Part shown: one piece after another, positions 56,848-64,000 of the stretch
Layout: each line of letters opens with the position of its first letter
Numbering within the stretch: the stretch's first letter is position 1
Origin: Agathobaculum sp. NTUH-O15-33
GTDB taxonomy: Bacteria; Bacillota; Clostridia; Oscillospirales; Butyricicoccaceae
Reading direction: 5' to 3'
NCBI RefSeq assembly: GCF_033193315.1
Contig: NZ_CP136187.1
Span: 3,355,501-3,419,500 of the forward strand
DNA: 64,000 nt
The notes under the pieces: model-generated
The model's input: only the letters and a program-made list of their open reading frames with translations
What the model was told of the DNA's origin: nothing
Database searches by the model: none
Program-made: the position numbers and the translations under genes

Positions 56848-58278
56848 ATGAAAGAAGAACTGATCCGTGTGGAAAACGGCCGTTTTCGGAGCGATGGAGA
56901 CGACTACCAGTTCGATATCGCCATCTCCCGCGGGGAATGCGTCGGCGTCTACGTAGACGACCACCTGACCTCGGGCACGGCCTATTTGGACATTTTCAAG
57001 GGCTATTCGCACCTTGTCGGCGGAAAGGTCTTTGCCCTTGGCGGGCGGTCCGGTTCGATCGAGCTGGAACGCTATATTGCACAGCATTGCATGATCATAG
57101 ACCGGCACCGCTTTGACTCCGAGGAGCTGACGGTGCGGGATTTTGTGCTGGCGCTGGATAAAAGCTTTCGCTGGCGGCAAAAGAAAAGCGCGGCCCAGCG
57201 GTTGCTGTCGCCGCAGTCGGAGGACATGCGGCGGCAGATGTCGTGCGGTTTTCCGTGGGAGCAAAAGCTGGTCGAGCTTTCGCTGCTCGATTATTACCGG
57301 CTCGCCGTTTTTCGGGCGTGGTTCTGGAAAAACGAGCTGATCGCACTTGACCGTTTGACCGAAATCCTGCGCCAGAAGGATTTGGAAAAGCTGATGCACT
57401 GCGTCCGGCTGCTGCTGCAACAAGGGGCGGCGGTGATCCTTTTTGATATGGACGAGGAATTCTTATACCGGCACGCCATCCGAATCGACGTGGTTAAGGA
57501 CCGGAAGACCTGTTACCGGCTCTATCCGGAGGAATACGACGGCCGCCTGTATGAGATTCTAGGCTGGAAGCGACGCGGCGGCCGCGTGGATGAGCCTGAA
57601 CCGCAGCCCGGCGAACAGGTCGTGCTTGCCGTATCCGGACTCACCTTTCCCGCCATGCCGCCCCTCCGCTTTGAGATTCGCGGCGGAGAGATCGCCTTTC
57701 TGCGAGATGAAAATTACAACACGGTATCCCAGATCCGCGACTGTTTTTTGGGGGAAAAAAGCTGGTTGAGCGGCGTGTTTTGTCTGGACGGCAAGGTATA
57801 TGAGCACGCGGAGCTGACCCGCGTGATCGGCACGCGAATCGGGATACAGATCGAGCGGCCCGACCGCCCCAGCGGCGTGCTGTTTGACAATTTGACCGCG
57901 CTGGATAACCTGTGCACCTGTCTGCTCCCCAAGGCGGGGCGGCATATCATGCACCGCAATCTGGTGGAAAACATCTTACAGGAAGCGTCCCGCTGGTTCA
58001 GCAGGGACGCGTTGCTGCGCCCGCTTCGCGAATGGCCGCTGCCCGAGCGGCTGCGGTTTTCTTACTTTAAGTGGTACTTTTTGAGCCCGCGGCTATTGAT
58101 CTGCTTTTTCCCGTTTGCAGGTCAGGAATCGGCGCACCATGAGATGATCATCGATATGCTGGTTACCTGCGCGCAAAAAGGAATGGCAGTTTGGGTCGTG
58201 TCCTCGGGTATCGACGCGATCTGTGAGAAAACCGAAAACAAAGAATTCCTCAAACGTCTGCATTATCTGAACGAATAG
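56848..58278 (+). CDS. Degenerate double-ABC protein, RbsA-like pseudo-ATPase
   Basis: The 476-residue protein has the length and two-half layout of RbsA. In half 1, ISRGECVGVYVDDHLTSGTAYLDIFKGY takes the place of the Walker A region (the GENGAGKST motif is gone). In half 2, IRGGEIAFLRDENYNTVSQIRDCFLGEKS precedes VFCLDGKVYEHAELTRVIG and then IERPDRPSGVLFDNLTALDNL, mirroring the RbsA order with EDRK-GL. No LSGG signature or Walker B is left. It probably docks on a permease or kinase without hydrolysing ATP. This is a reading of patterns, not of a search. Confidence 0.65.
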   Translation: MKEELIRVENGRFRSDGDDYQFDIAISRGECVGVYVDDHLTSGTAYLDIFKGYSHLVGGKVFALGGRSGSIELERYIAQHCMIIDRHRFDSEELTVRDFVLALDKSFRWRQKKSAAQRLLSPQSEDMRRQMSCGFPWEQKLVELSLLDYYRLAVFRAWFWKNELIALDRLTEILRQKDLEKLMHCVRLLLQQGAAVILFDMDEEFLYRHAIRIDVVKDRKTCYRLYPEEYDGRLYEILGWKRRGGRVDEPEPQPGEQVVLAVSGLTFPAMPPLRFEIRGGEIAFLRDENYNTVSQIRDCFLGEKSWLSGVFCLDGKVYEHAELTRVIGTRIGIQIERPDRPSGVLFDNLTALDNLCTCLLPKAGRHIMHRNLVENILQEASRWFSRDALLRPLREWPLPERLRFSYFKWYFLSPRLLICFFPFAGQESAHHEMIIDMLVTCAQKGMAVWVVSSGIDAICEKTENKEFLKRLHYLNE

Positions 58279-58300
58279 CTTTGTGCGCCGCATTTTTCTT

Positions 58301-60056
58301 CTATTTTCCAAACCGGAACCAAAACCGCGGGCCGTCCGCGCCGTTTTCCGCGCCAAAGGGATAGCCGTGCAGCTCAAAAACCGCTCTTGCAATCGCAAGA
58401 CCAAGCCCGGTGCCTTCGTCCGTCCGGGCGGGGTCTCCCTGATAATACGCATCCCAAAGCCGGGGCAGGATATCTTCGCCGATCGGCTCGCCCGTGTTTT
58501 CCACCGCGCACACGCCGTTTTCGATGCGCACGGTAATGCGACCGCCAACCGGCGTAAAGCGAACCGCGTTGCCCAGCAGGCTGTCGAGCGCGCGGGTCAA
58601 TAGCGCGCGGTCGGCCAACGCTTCGTCCGCCCCGTCAGAAACGACCCGCGTTTCCATGCCCTCGGTCAGCGGCGCGGCGGCGTACAGCATATCCTCGGCC
58701 AGCGCGGCCAGCGAAAGGGGTTCGCGGCGCAACTGCTCCGCCCCCGCTTCCAGCCGCGACAGGTCGAGCATTTTTTTTTACGCTTCCATCCATCCGCGCG
58801 GCCTGTTCTTGGATGACGGATAGATAATGCGTCCGCTTATCCGCGGCCAAGTCGCTTTGCAGCAGTTCGGCGCTGGCCGATAGCACGGCGAGCGGCGTTT
58901 TCAGCTCGTGCGCGAGCGCGTTTGTCGTGTCGCGCCGCACCTGTTCCAGCTTCTCTTGCTTTTTCCACACCCGGTTCAGCCGCCACGCGAGCAGCGCGGA
59001 GAGCACCAGCACCATCACAAAGCACAGCCCATAAACCGGCGCCAGCTGTTTCACTGCCGTTTTTAGGGGATAGGATACCGCGCCGTATACGACGGTGTAG
59101 GGATCATCCCGTTCTCTACCTCTTAAGGAACGCTCACTGGTTCTGTCTGAAACCTCATGTTTAAAGATCAGTTGCAGCTTCCATAGTCCATTCATCGTTC
59201 CTGTTTGCAATGTTGGTTGATACATTGCTTCAATCTCAGGTCCCGCCGCATACAGGCTTTCACGGAGCGCGACACGATCGGGATCGTTCTGGTACGCGAT
59301 GAATTCCTGATAACTGATCTCCGGCGAGCCACTTCCCCGATTGCTTAAACCGTTGAGTAAGCTGCTTGTGCCAAGCATCTCCGTTTTATAAGGTAATCCG
59401 TCCGTTTTCACACCCTCGGGCTGGAATGTGAAAAGAACGGGCCTGTCGTTCAAATGTTCCGCACTCCATCCATTTTCGCTCACGTGTGTGATGCGCATGT
59501 TATCCTTATAAATTTTATGCGGTATGATCATTTGACCGTCTAGCCAGCCATCAACCATGAAATTATAAACAACGTCACCAATTTCATACGTTCCCCACAT
59601 GTCCATATTCCAGTCGTCGATCATCATTTGACAAATCGTTTGCTGTTCCTCCTTGGTCAGCCACCGATCTATGTCAATAAAATAATCTGCGGGACTTGGC
59701 ACATGGCCCTCTGAAATGTTCCAATAGTTTTCCGTTGCCGCTAATAATGGTTTATCCTCCTCACCGTACAGCGCAAGTTCCACTTTTAGGTTAGGGTAGG
59801 CATAGTATTTTTCAGAAAACATGGTATTGATCAGATTACCCATTCGCTCTTCATCCGTGTATTTTTGGGTCTGCCGGATCTGTGCCATCTTCTGCGCGAC
59901 ACTGGTCGCGCGGTTTGACATCGTCCATACGTCGGCCTCCCGTTTTTGCGCTGCAGCCAAATACGTAAATCCCGCCATCGCGGCGACGCAAAAGGCCAGA
60001 TAACCCGCAAACACGCGCCAAAAGAAGCCCCAAAACGTCTTATGTTTTCCCTTCAT
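58301..60056 (-). pseudogene. Membrane sensor histidine kinase, frameshifted at an A9 run
   Basis: From the ATG at 60056 (after GGAGGTGG) the protein has a first membrane helix, an extracellular sensor of about 300 residues, a second helix (AVKQLAPVYGLCFVMVLVLSALLAW) and a HisKA motif with His in NALAHELKTPLAVLS. At 58771-58779 (nine A on the minus strand) the frame is lost. With eight A it continues MLDLSRLEAG and a full ATPase domain (LLGNAVRFTP, GEGTGLGLAIA-like DEGTGLGLAIARAV) to 58301. The sensor-coding part (59150-59950) is less GC-rich. It may be a sequencing error, decay or a slippage switch. It overlaps the regulator gene by 17 bp. Confidence 0.85.
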
Positions 60057-60738
60057 CCTCATCCACCTCCAACCGGTAGCCCGCCTTGACGACGGTTTTG
60101 ATATATCCCGCACACGGGCCGAGCGCCCTTCTCAGCTTTTTGATATGGCTGTCGATCACGCGGTCGGTGCCGTCAAAATCCCAGCCCCAAACGCGGACGA
60201 GCAGCGCTTCGCGCGACAGAAGCTGGCTCCGCTGCTCCATCAGCAGCCGCAGCAGCGCGAACTCCTTGGGCGGCAGGTCGAGCCGCGCGCCGTTCGCGAA
60301 AACCGTGCCGCTGTCCGGGTCGAGCGTCAGCGCGCCCACGGTCAGCCTGCCTTCCCGGGTCAGCCCCTTGGCGCGGCGCAGCAGCGCCTGCACCTTGGCA
60401 TACAGCACGGCGAGCGAAAACGGCTTTACCACATAATCGTCCGCGCCCAGCCCGTAGCCATGCAGCTTATCCGCCTCGTCCTCGCGCGCGGTGACAAACA
60501 GGATGGGCGCGTCGCCCTTTTCGCGCGCCGCGCGGCAAAGCGTAAACCCATCCGCTCCTGGCAGCATGATGTCGAGCAGCAACAGATCAAACGTCGTTTC
60601 CTCGATTTGCCGCAGCGCCTCGCCGCCGTCCGCCGCCGGAACGATCCGCAGCGCGCCGCCGCTTTTCTCGGTAAAATAATCGGTTATAACCTCGCGCATC
60701 GCGGTCTCGTCCTCGGCAAGCAAAATCGTATACGCCAT
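60040..60738 (-). CDS. OmpR-type response regulator
   Basis: The 232-residue protein has a receiver domain (ILLAEDETAMREV, phospho-Asp in LLLLDIMLPGADG, Lys in VVKPFS) and a winged helix (LPPKEFALLRLLMEQRSQLLSREALLVRVWGWD, RVIDSHIKKLRRAL). It is coupled to the downstream kinase. The start has a GAAAGGGGG ribosome site, which is complementary to the C-rich parts of the sRNA family. Targets are unknown. Confidence 0.95.
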   Translation of the reverse strand: MAYTILLAEDETAMREVITDYFTEKSGGALRIVPAADGGEALRQIEETTFDLLLLDIMLPGADGFTLCRAAREKGDAPILFVTAREDEADKLHGYGLGADDYVVKPFSLAVLYAKVQALLRRAKGLTREGRLTVGALTLDPDSGTVFANGARLDLPPKEFALLRLLMEQRSQLLSREALLVRVWGWDFDGTDRVIDSHIKKLRRALGPCAGYIKTVVKAGYRLEVDEDEGKT

Positions 60739-60770
60739 TCGGCAGGCCCCCTTTCTTTATTCCTGCCCCC

Positions 60771-60779
60771 AGTATAGCA
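60771..60779 (-). promoter_or_regulatory. Extended -10 promoter of the OmpR-type operon
   Basis: The minus strand reads TGCTATACT (TG-N-TATACT), 33 bp before the start at 60738. No clear -35 is present at 17 bp. Confidence 0.55.
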
Positions 60780-60828
60780 CGGCCATCTGTCCTTTTGATG
60801 ACTCTTTGCAAAAAACTTCTATCTTACG

Positions 60829-60856
60829 GGAACCAATCGCGTGCCGTGCGCATCTT
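60829..60856 (+). promoter_or_regulatory. Candidate ECF-type promoter of the second sigma operon
   Basis: GGAACC (60829-60834) and CATCTT (60851-60856) are 16 bp apart, similar to the GGAAC-N16-CGTCT type recognised by ECF sigma factors. A 9-bp direct repeat ATCTTACGG (60821, 60852) overlaps both parts. This would allow autoregulation. Confidence 0.35.
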
Positions 60857-60891
60857 ACGGTTATCAGGGAATGAAGAAACGAGGTGACACC

Positions 60892-61395
60892 ATGGCACAA
60901 AATAGCATGGCCGTTCACGCCGAGCACCAAGCGCGGTTTGCCGCGTTGATCGAGCAAAACCGCCGTTCCATGTTCCGCGTCGCCCGCGCTATTTTGTCCT
61001 GCAACGCGGACGCGGAGGACGCGGTCAGCCAAGCGACGCTGAACGCATGGCAAGCGTTCGGCCGCTTGCGGGACGACCGCGCCGCCACCTCGTGGCTGCT
61101 CAAAATCACGGTAAACTGCGCGCGCGATCAGTTCCGCAAGGGTGCGCGCGTCACCTATGTGGAGGACCTCGCGCCCTATGCGGGCGAAGCGGAAGCGCCG
61201 CTGATATCCGATTTGTGGGAGGCGGTATGTCGTCTGCCGGAGGATAGCCGCGCGCTTGTCACGCTCTATTATTATAACGGCCTTTCCATTAACGAAGTCG
61301 CGCATGTGCTGGGCATCCGCACGGGCACGGCCAAGTCCCGTCTCGCCCGCGCGCGCGGCAAACTCAAAAACATGTTAGAGGAGGATGCGCCATGA
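60892..61395 (+). CDS. ECF-type RNA polymerase sigma factor (second)
   Basis: ATG at 60892 after GAGGTGACACC gives 167 residues; an ATG at 60871 is an alternative. Region 2 includes FRVARAILSCNADAEDAVSQATLNAWQAF and TSWLLKITVNCARDQFRKG. Region 4 includes LPEDSRALVTLYYYNGLSINEVAHVLGIRTGTAKSRLARARGKL. It overlaps the anti-sigma-type gene by four bases (ATGA). Confidence 0.93.
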   Translation: MAQNSMAVHAEHQARFAALIEQNRRSMFRVARAILSCNADAEDAVSQATLNAWQAFGRLRDDRAATSWLLKITVNCARDQFRKGARVTYVEDLAPYAGEAEAPLISDLWEAVCRLPEDSRALVTLYYYNGLSINEVAHVLGIRTGTAKSRLARARGKLKNMLEEDAP

Positions 61396-62708
61396 ACGAT
61401 TTTGATGAGTGCCTGCGCGCCCGCGCCGCGTATGAAGACTGCCCGCTGCCGCCCGGCTTTGCCGCGCGCTCCGATTCTTTGTTGGCGATCCTGCCGCAGC
61501 GCCGCCGGTTTCGTCCGCATGTGGCCGCTCTGCTGGCCGCCGCCCTTCTTTTGCTGACCGCTTGCGCCGTATTGAGCGCCTTCGACTATCTAAGCGCCCG
61601 CGACCCGTTTCGCCAAATGGAGATGAGCGCCCTGTATGAACAATACGCGCAAGACGTAAACCTGACCGGCAAAGCAAACGGCTACACCCTAACGATTGAA
61701 AAGATCGCGCTGGACGATAACACCTGCACCCTGTTTTACACGGTTCAAAGCCGCAAGGCGCTGCCGACTGTTCAGGAAATAGTTGCTGACGATAAAAACG
61801 CGCCCGACACTTGGCAGGCGCAAGCCGTCGGCATGTCCTTTCGCCTGACTGCAAATGGTGAAAACATCGGCACTTCCCTGCTCGACTGTATTTCCTATCT
61901 TGACGGCAGTCACAAAATGATTGCCCTCGAGCGGCTGAGCCTTGACACCCCCATCCCCTCCGGCACGAAACTGCAAATACATACGGAACTGACAGACCTG
62001 TCCGATCCCGCCCGCAATGGCGCGCGCTGGTTGTTCGATATCGCCGCCCAGACCGTACCGAGCGAGCATTACACCCCCGGCACTGTATTTGAGTGGAACG
62101 ACGGTTTCTACTCGCACACCATTACAGTGGAAGCGGTCGACCGCTCACCGCTTGGCTGCTTTCTCACGATGCACGATTCGCTGGGCGGAACAGGCCATCT
62201 GGATCCGGAATTTTCTCTGCGCGACCAGAACGGAAACGGCATCCCATACCGCCGCGCGTCGAATGTGGTCTCCGACCGATTTACCTATGAGCTGCTCGGC
62301 GATCTCACCTCGCTCACCGAATTGACCATCGTGCCGCTGCGCCCTGAGAAGAACGGCGACTTCCACCGCATGCTGATCCCGGTCGACCGCGTTCCCAAAG
62401 AGTTGCATGCTTACGGCTACGCGCTTACAACGCTTACGCTGGACAGCCGCCGCCTTTCGATGACCTTCCGGCCCGACGGCATGACCATTCCCCCCGCTCT
62501 TTATCCTGTTGCCGCGGATCAAACCGGAGAGGAGCTTTTTGATTCGTATGTGGATGCTGCGGTGAGCCATCAGGACGGCTCGGTCCACATCACCCTATCC
62601 TTCCGTGTACCGCTCACACCGGACCAGCTGCGGCGGCTCACGCATGTGCGCCTGCAAACCCGCGTTTTCTCGCTTTCGGAAGACGCCGCCGTATCGATCG
62701 CCCTATGA
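61392..62708 (+). CDS. Putative membrane anti-sigma factor (DUF4179-like)
   Basis: The 438-residue protein has an N-terminal cytosolic part of about 35 residues, a single membrane helix (HVAALLAAALLLLTACAVLSAF) and a large extracytoplasmic beta-rich domain. The layout matches the protein at 41957-43018, although the sequences differ. The ATGA overlap with the sigma gene supports a sigma/anti-sigma pair. Confidence 0.75.
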   Translation: MNDFDECLRARAAYEDCPLPPGFAARSDSLLAILPQRRRFRPHVAALLAAALLLLTACAVLSAFDYLSARDPFRQMEMSALYEQYAQDVNLTGKANGYTLTIEKIALDDNTCTLFYTVQSRKALPTVQEIVADDKNAPDTWQAQAVGMSFRLTANGENIGTSLLDCISYLDGSHKMIALERLSLDTPIPSGTKLQIHTELTDLSDPARNGARWLFDIAAQTVPSEHYTPGTVFEWNDGFYSHTITVEAVDRSPLGCFLTMHDSLGGTGHLDPEFSLRDQNGNGIPYRRASNVVSDRFTYELLGDLTSLTELTIVPLRPEKNGDFHRMLIPVDRVPKELHAYGYALTTLTLDSRRLSMTFRPDGMTIPPALYPVAADQTGEELFDSYVDAAVSHQDGSVHITLSFRVPLTPDQLRRLTHVRLQTRVFSLSEDAAVSIAL

Positions 62709-62785
62709 AAACCAGCCGCCGCCGCTTGACAAGCGGCCGCCGTTCGTTTACAGTGAAGATACACGCAATAAGGAAGGAGCTTTTC

Positions 62786-63173
62786 ATGGAAAGAACGTAT
62801 ATCATGCTCAAGCCGGACGCTTTGCAGCGCGGACTGAGCGGCGAAATTCTGGCCCGCATCGAGCGCAAGGGCTACCGCATCACGCACATGAAGACCATGC
62901 AGCTTGACGAGGCGATCCTGCGCGAGCATTACGCCCACATCGCCGGAAACGGTTACGTATATGGTTAGCGGCCCCGTGCTCGCCATGGTCGTAGAGGGGG
63001 AAAACGCGGTGCGCGGCCTGCGCATGCTGATGGGCCCGACCAAGTTCGAGGACGCGCAGCCCGGCACGATCCGCGGCGACTTCGCGCATTCGACCACCTA
63101 CAACATCATCCACGGTTCGGACAGCCCCGAAAACGCCGAGATAGAGATCCGCCGCTTTTTCGGCGACCTCTAA
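62786..63173 (+). pseudogene. ndk: Nucleoside diphosphate kinase, broken by a short deletion
   Basis: ATG at 62786 follows GGAAGGAG. The first frame (MERTYIMLKPDALQRG...REHYAHIA) stops at 62968. The second frame resumes as PETVTYMVSGPVLAMVVEG...GTIRGDFAHSTTYNIIHGSDS with the phospho-His and ends at 63173. Compared with the usual HYAH..DKPFFPE..YM.SGP, about 16 nt encoding the DKPFF loop are missing at 62944-62948. The deletion shifts the frame. This is not a homopolymer error, so the gene is probably truly inactive, unless the assembly dropped bases. Confidence 0.85.
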
Positions 63174-63200
63174 GCGCCGATACGGCTCCGCAAAAACAAA

Positions 63201-63230
63201 AAGCCGCCGCAAGCGAACTTGCGGCGGCTT
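63201..63230. terminator. Terminator between ndk and pnp
   Basis: Perfect 13-bp arms (63201-63213 and 63218-63230) around CGAA are followed on the minus strand by CTTTTTGTTTTTG, 10 bp past the pnp stop. It is mainly the pnp terminator. Confidence 0.88.
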
Positions 63231-63240
63231 ATATTTTGCT

Positions 63241-64000
63241 TTACTTGATCTTTTCTTCTTCCTTGACATCCTTCATGGACAGGTTGACGCGGCCCTTGTC
63301 GTCGATCTCCATGACCTTGACCCAGACCATATCGCCTTCCTTAACAGCGTCCTCCACCTTTTCAATGCGGTGGTCGGCCATCTTGGAAATGTGAACCATG
63401 CCGTCCTTGCCGGGCAGCAGGTTGACAAACGCGCCGAACGCCATCAGGCGGACGACCTTGCCGTAGTAAATCTCGCCGGCTTCCGGCTCCTTAACAATGG
63501 CTTCGATCATCTTCTTGGCCTTCTCCGCATCGGTCGCCTTGATGGCGGCGATGGTGATGGTGCCGTCGTCCTCGATGTCGACCTTTGCGCCGGATTCGGC
63601 AACGATATTCTGGATCACGCTGCCGCCCTTGCCGATAACCTCGCGGATCTTATCCGGGTGAATATGCATGGTGGTCATCTTGGGCGCCCAATCGGAAACA
63701 TCGGCGCGCGGCGCGTCGATCGCCTTCAGCATAACTTCGTCGAGGATGCCATAGCGGGCAACGCGGCACTTTTCAAACGCCTGCTTGATGATGTTCGGGG
63801 TCAGACCGTCGACCTTGATATCGACCTGAATCGCGGTGATACCCTTCTTGGTACCGGCCACCTTAAAGTCCATATCGCCGTAGAAGTCCTCAACGCCCTG
63901 AATATCGGTAAAGGTGGTCTCCTGACCGCCATCCGTGATCAGACCGCAGGAGATACCGGCTACCGGCGCCTTGATCGGCACGCCGGCGTCCATCAGAGCC
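63241..64000 (-). CDS. pnp: Polyribonucleotide nucleotidyltransferase, 3' part
   Basis: The reading frame is open to the window edge, so only the last 252 codons or so are present. They cover the end of the second RNase PH domain (ALMDAGVPIKAPVAGISCGLI, VAGTKKGITAIQVDIK), the KH domain (IREVIGKGGSVIQNIVAESGAKVDIEDDGTI) and the S1 domain (YYGKVVRLMAFGAFVNLLPGKDGMVHISKM). PNPase degrades RNA from the 3' end and acts with sRNAs in many bacteria. Confidence 0.96.
   Translation of the reverse strand, partial: ALMDAGVPIKAPVAGISCGLITDGGQETTFTDIQGVEDFYGDMDFKVAGTKKGITAIQVDIKVDGLTPNIIKQAFEKCRVARYGILDEVMLKAIDAPRADVSDWAPKMTTMHIHPDKIREVIGKGGSVIQNIVAESGAKVDIEDDGTITIAAIKATDAEKAKKMIEAIVKEPEAGEIYYGKVVRLMAFGAFVNLLPGKDGMVHISKMADHRIEKVEDAVKEGDMVWVKVMEIDDKGRVNLSMKDVKEEEKIK

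Overview
The window looks like a chromosomal segment of a GC-rich, low-oxygen Gram-positive bacterium of the class Clostridia, probably in or near the Oscillospirales (an inference from gene content, not from any search). The signs are strong AGGAGG-type ribosome sites, sigma-A promoters, DnaD plus a DnaI-type helicase loader, a YmdB-type phosphodiesterase, SLH-domain surface protein, PadR/MerR/ECF regulation, YesN/YesM-type signalling and AraC-controlled sugar-acid loci. No rRNA, tRNA, phage structural gene, transposase or CRISPR array was seen.

Layout. 0.2-9.3 kb: a sugar-acid catabolic locus. A clear promoter at 207-235 starts a TIM-barrel isomerase, a beta-hydroxyacid dehydrogenase and a three-part TRAP transporter. 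An AraC regulator faces a second operon with a hydroxypyruvate isomerase-like protein, a small monooxygenase-fold protein, a shikimate dehydrogenase-like protein and a split chromate-type transporter. 9.3-27.3 kb: mostly minus-strand housekeeping genes (SLH-serine protease, flavin reductase, FtsK, UppP, hybrid kinase, HAD phosphatase, a PEPCK-fold P-loop protein, metallophosphoesterases, Prs, a GlmU-like acetyltransferase). 27.4-29.8 kb: a 100-bp tandem repeat array followed by dnaD and dnaI-like genes. 29.8-34.4 kb: a non-coding-rich region holding four copies of a small-RNA transcription unit, dispersed GC-rich repeats, and an AT-rich island with two XRE regulators around a stand-alone Spo0A-C-like protein. 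34.4-50.2 kb: assorted metabolic and regulatory genes, among them SOD, Mrp, a MerR-RDD fusion, IolB-like, an ECF sigma/anti-sigma pair, PadR with a frameshifted FtsW-like gene, a DUF2089 operon, TetR-MATE and GNAT. 50.6-58.3 kb: an RbsABC-like sugar ABC transporter followed by a response regulator, a soluble histidine kinase and a degenerate double-ABC protein. 58.3-64 kb: an OmpR-type two-component system with a frameshifted kinase, a second ECF/anti-sigma pair, a broken ndk gene and the 3' part of pnp.

Two things stand out. First, four dispersed small-RNA units share one promoter architecture (TTCACA-N5-TTCAAA-N5-TTCACA-N20-TATACT, an 11-bp direct repeat typical of response-regulator sites), a structured 5' end, a C-rich single-stranded linker and a terminator whose loop is always C-rich while its stem changes. 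One linker matches the ribosome site of a membrane-protein gene in this window over 15 nt. This is the arrangement expected of a regulon of anti-Shine-Dalgarno sRNAs. Second, the kinase next to the sugar ABC transporter has no membrane or sensor domain. Its operon partner looks like an RbsA paralogue that has lost its ATPase motifs, which suggests that the transporter complex itself could be the sensor.

Four genes are frame-disrupted (acyltransferase, FtsW-like, histidine kinase, ndk). Two of the breaks are in homopolymer A runs and may be sequencing errors or slippage sites; the ndk break is a short deletion.
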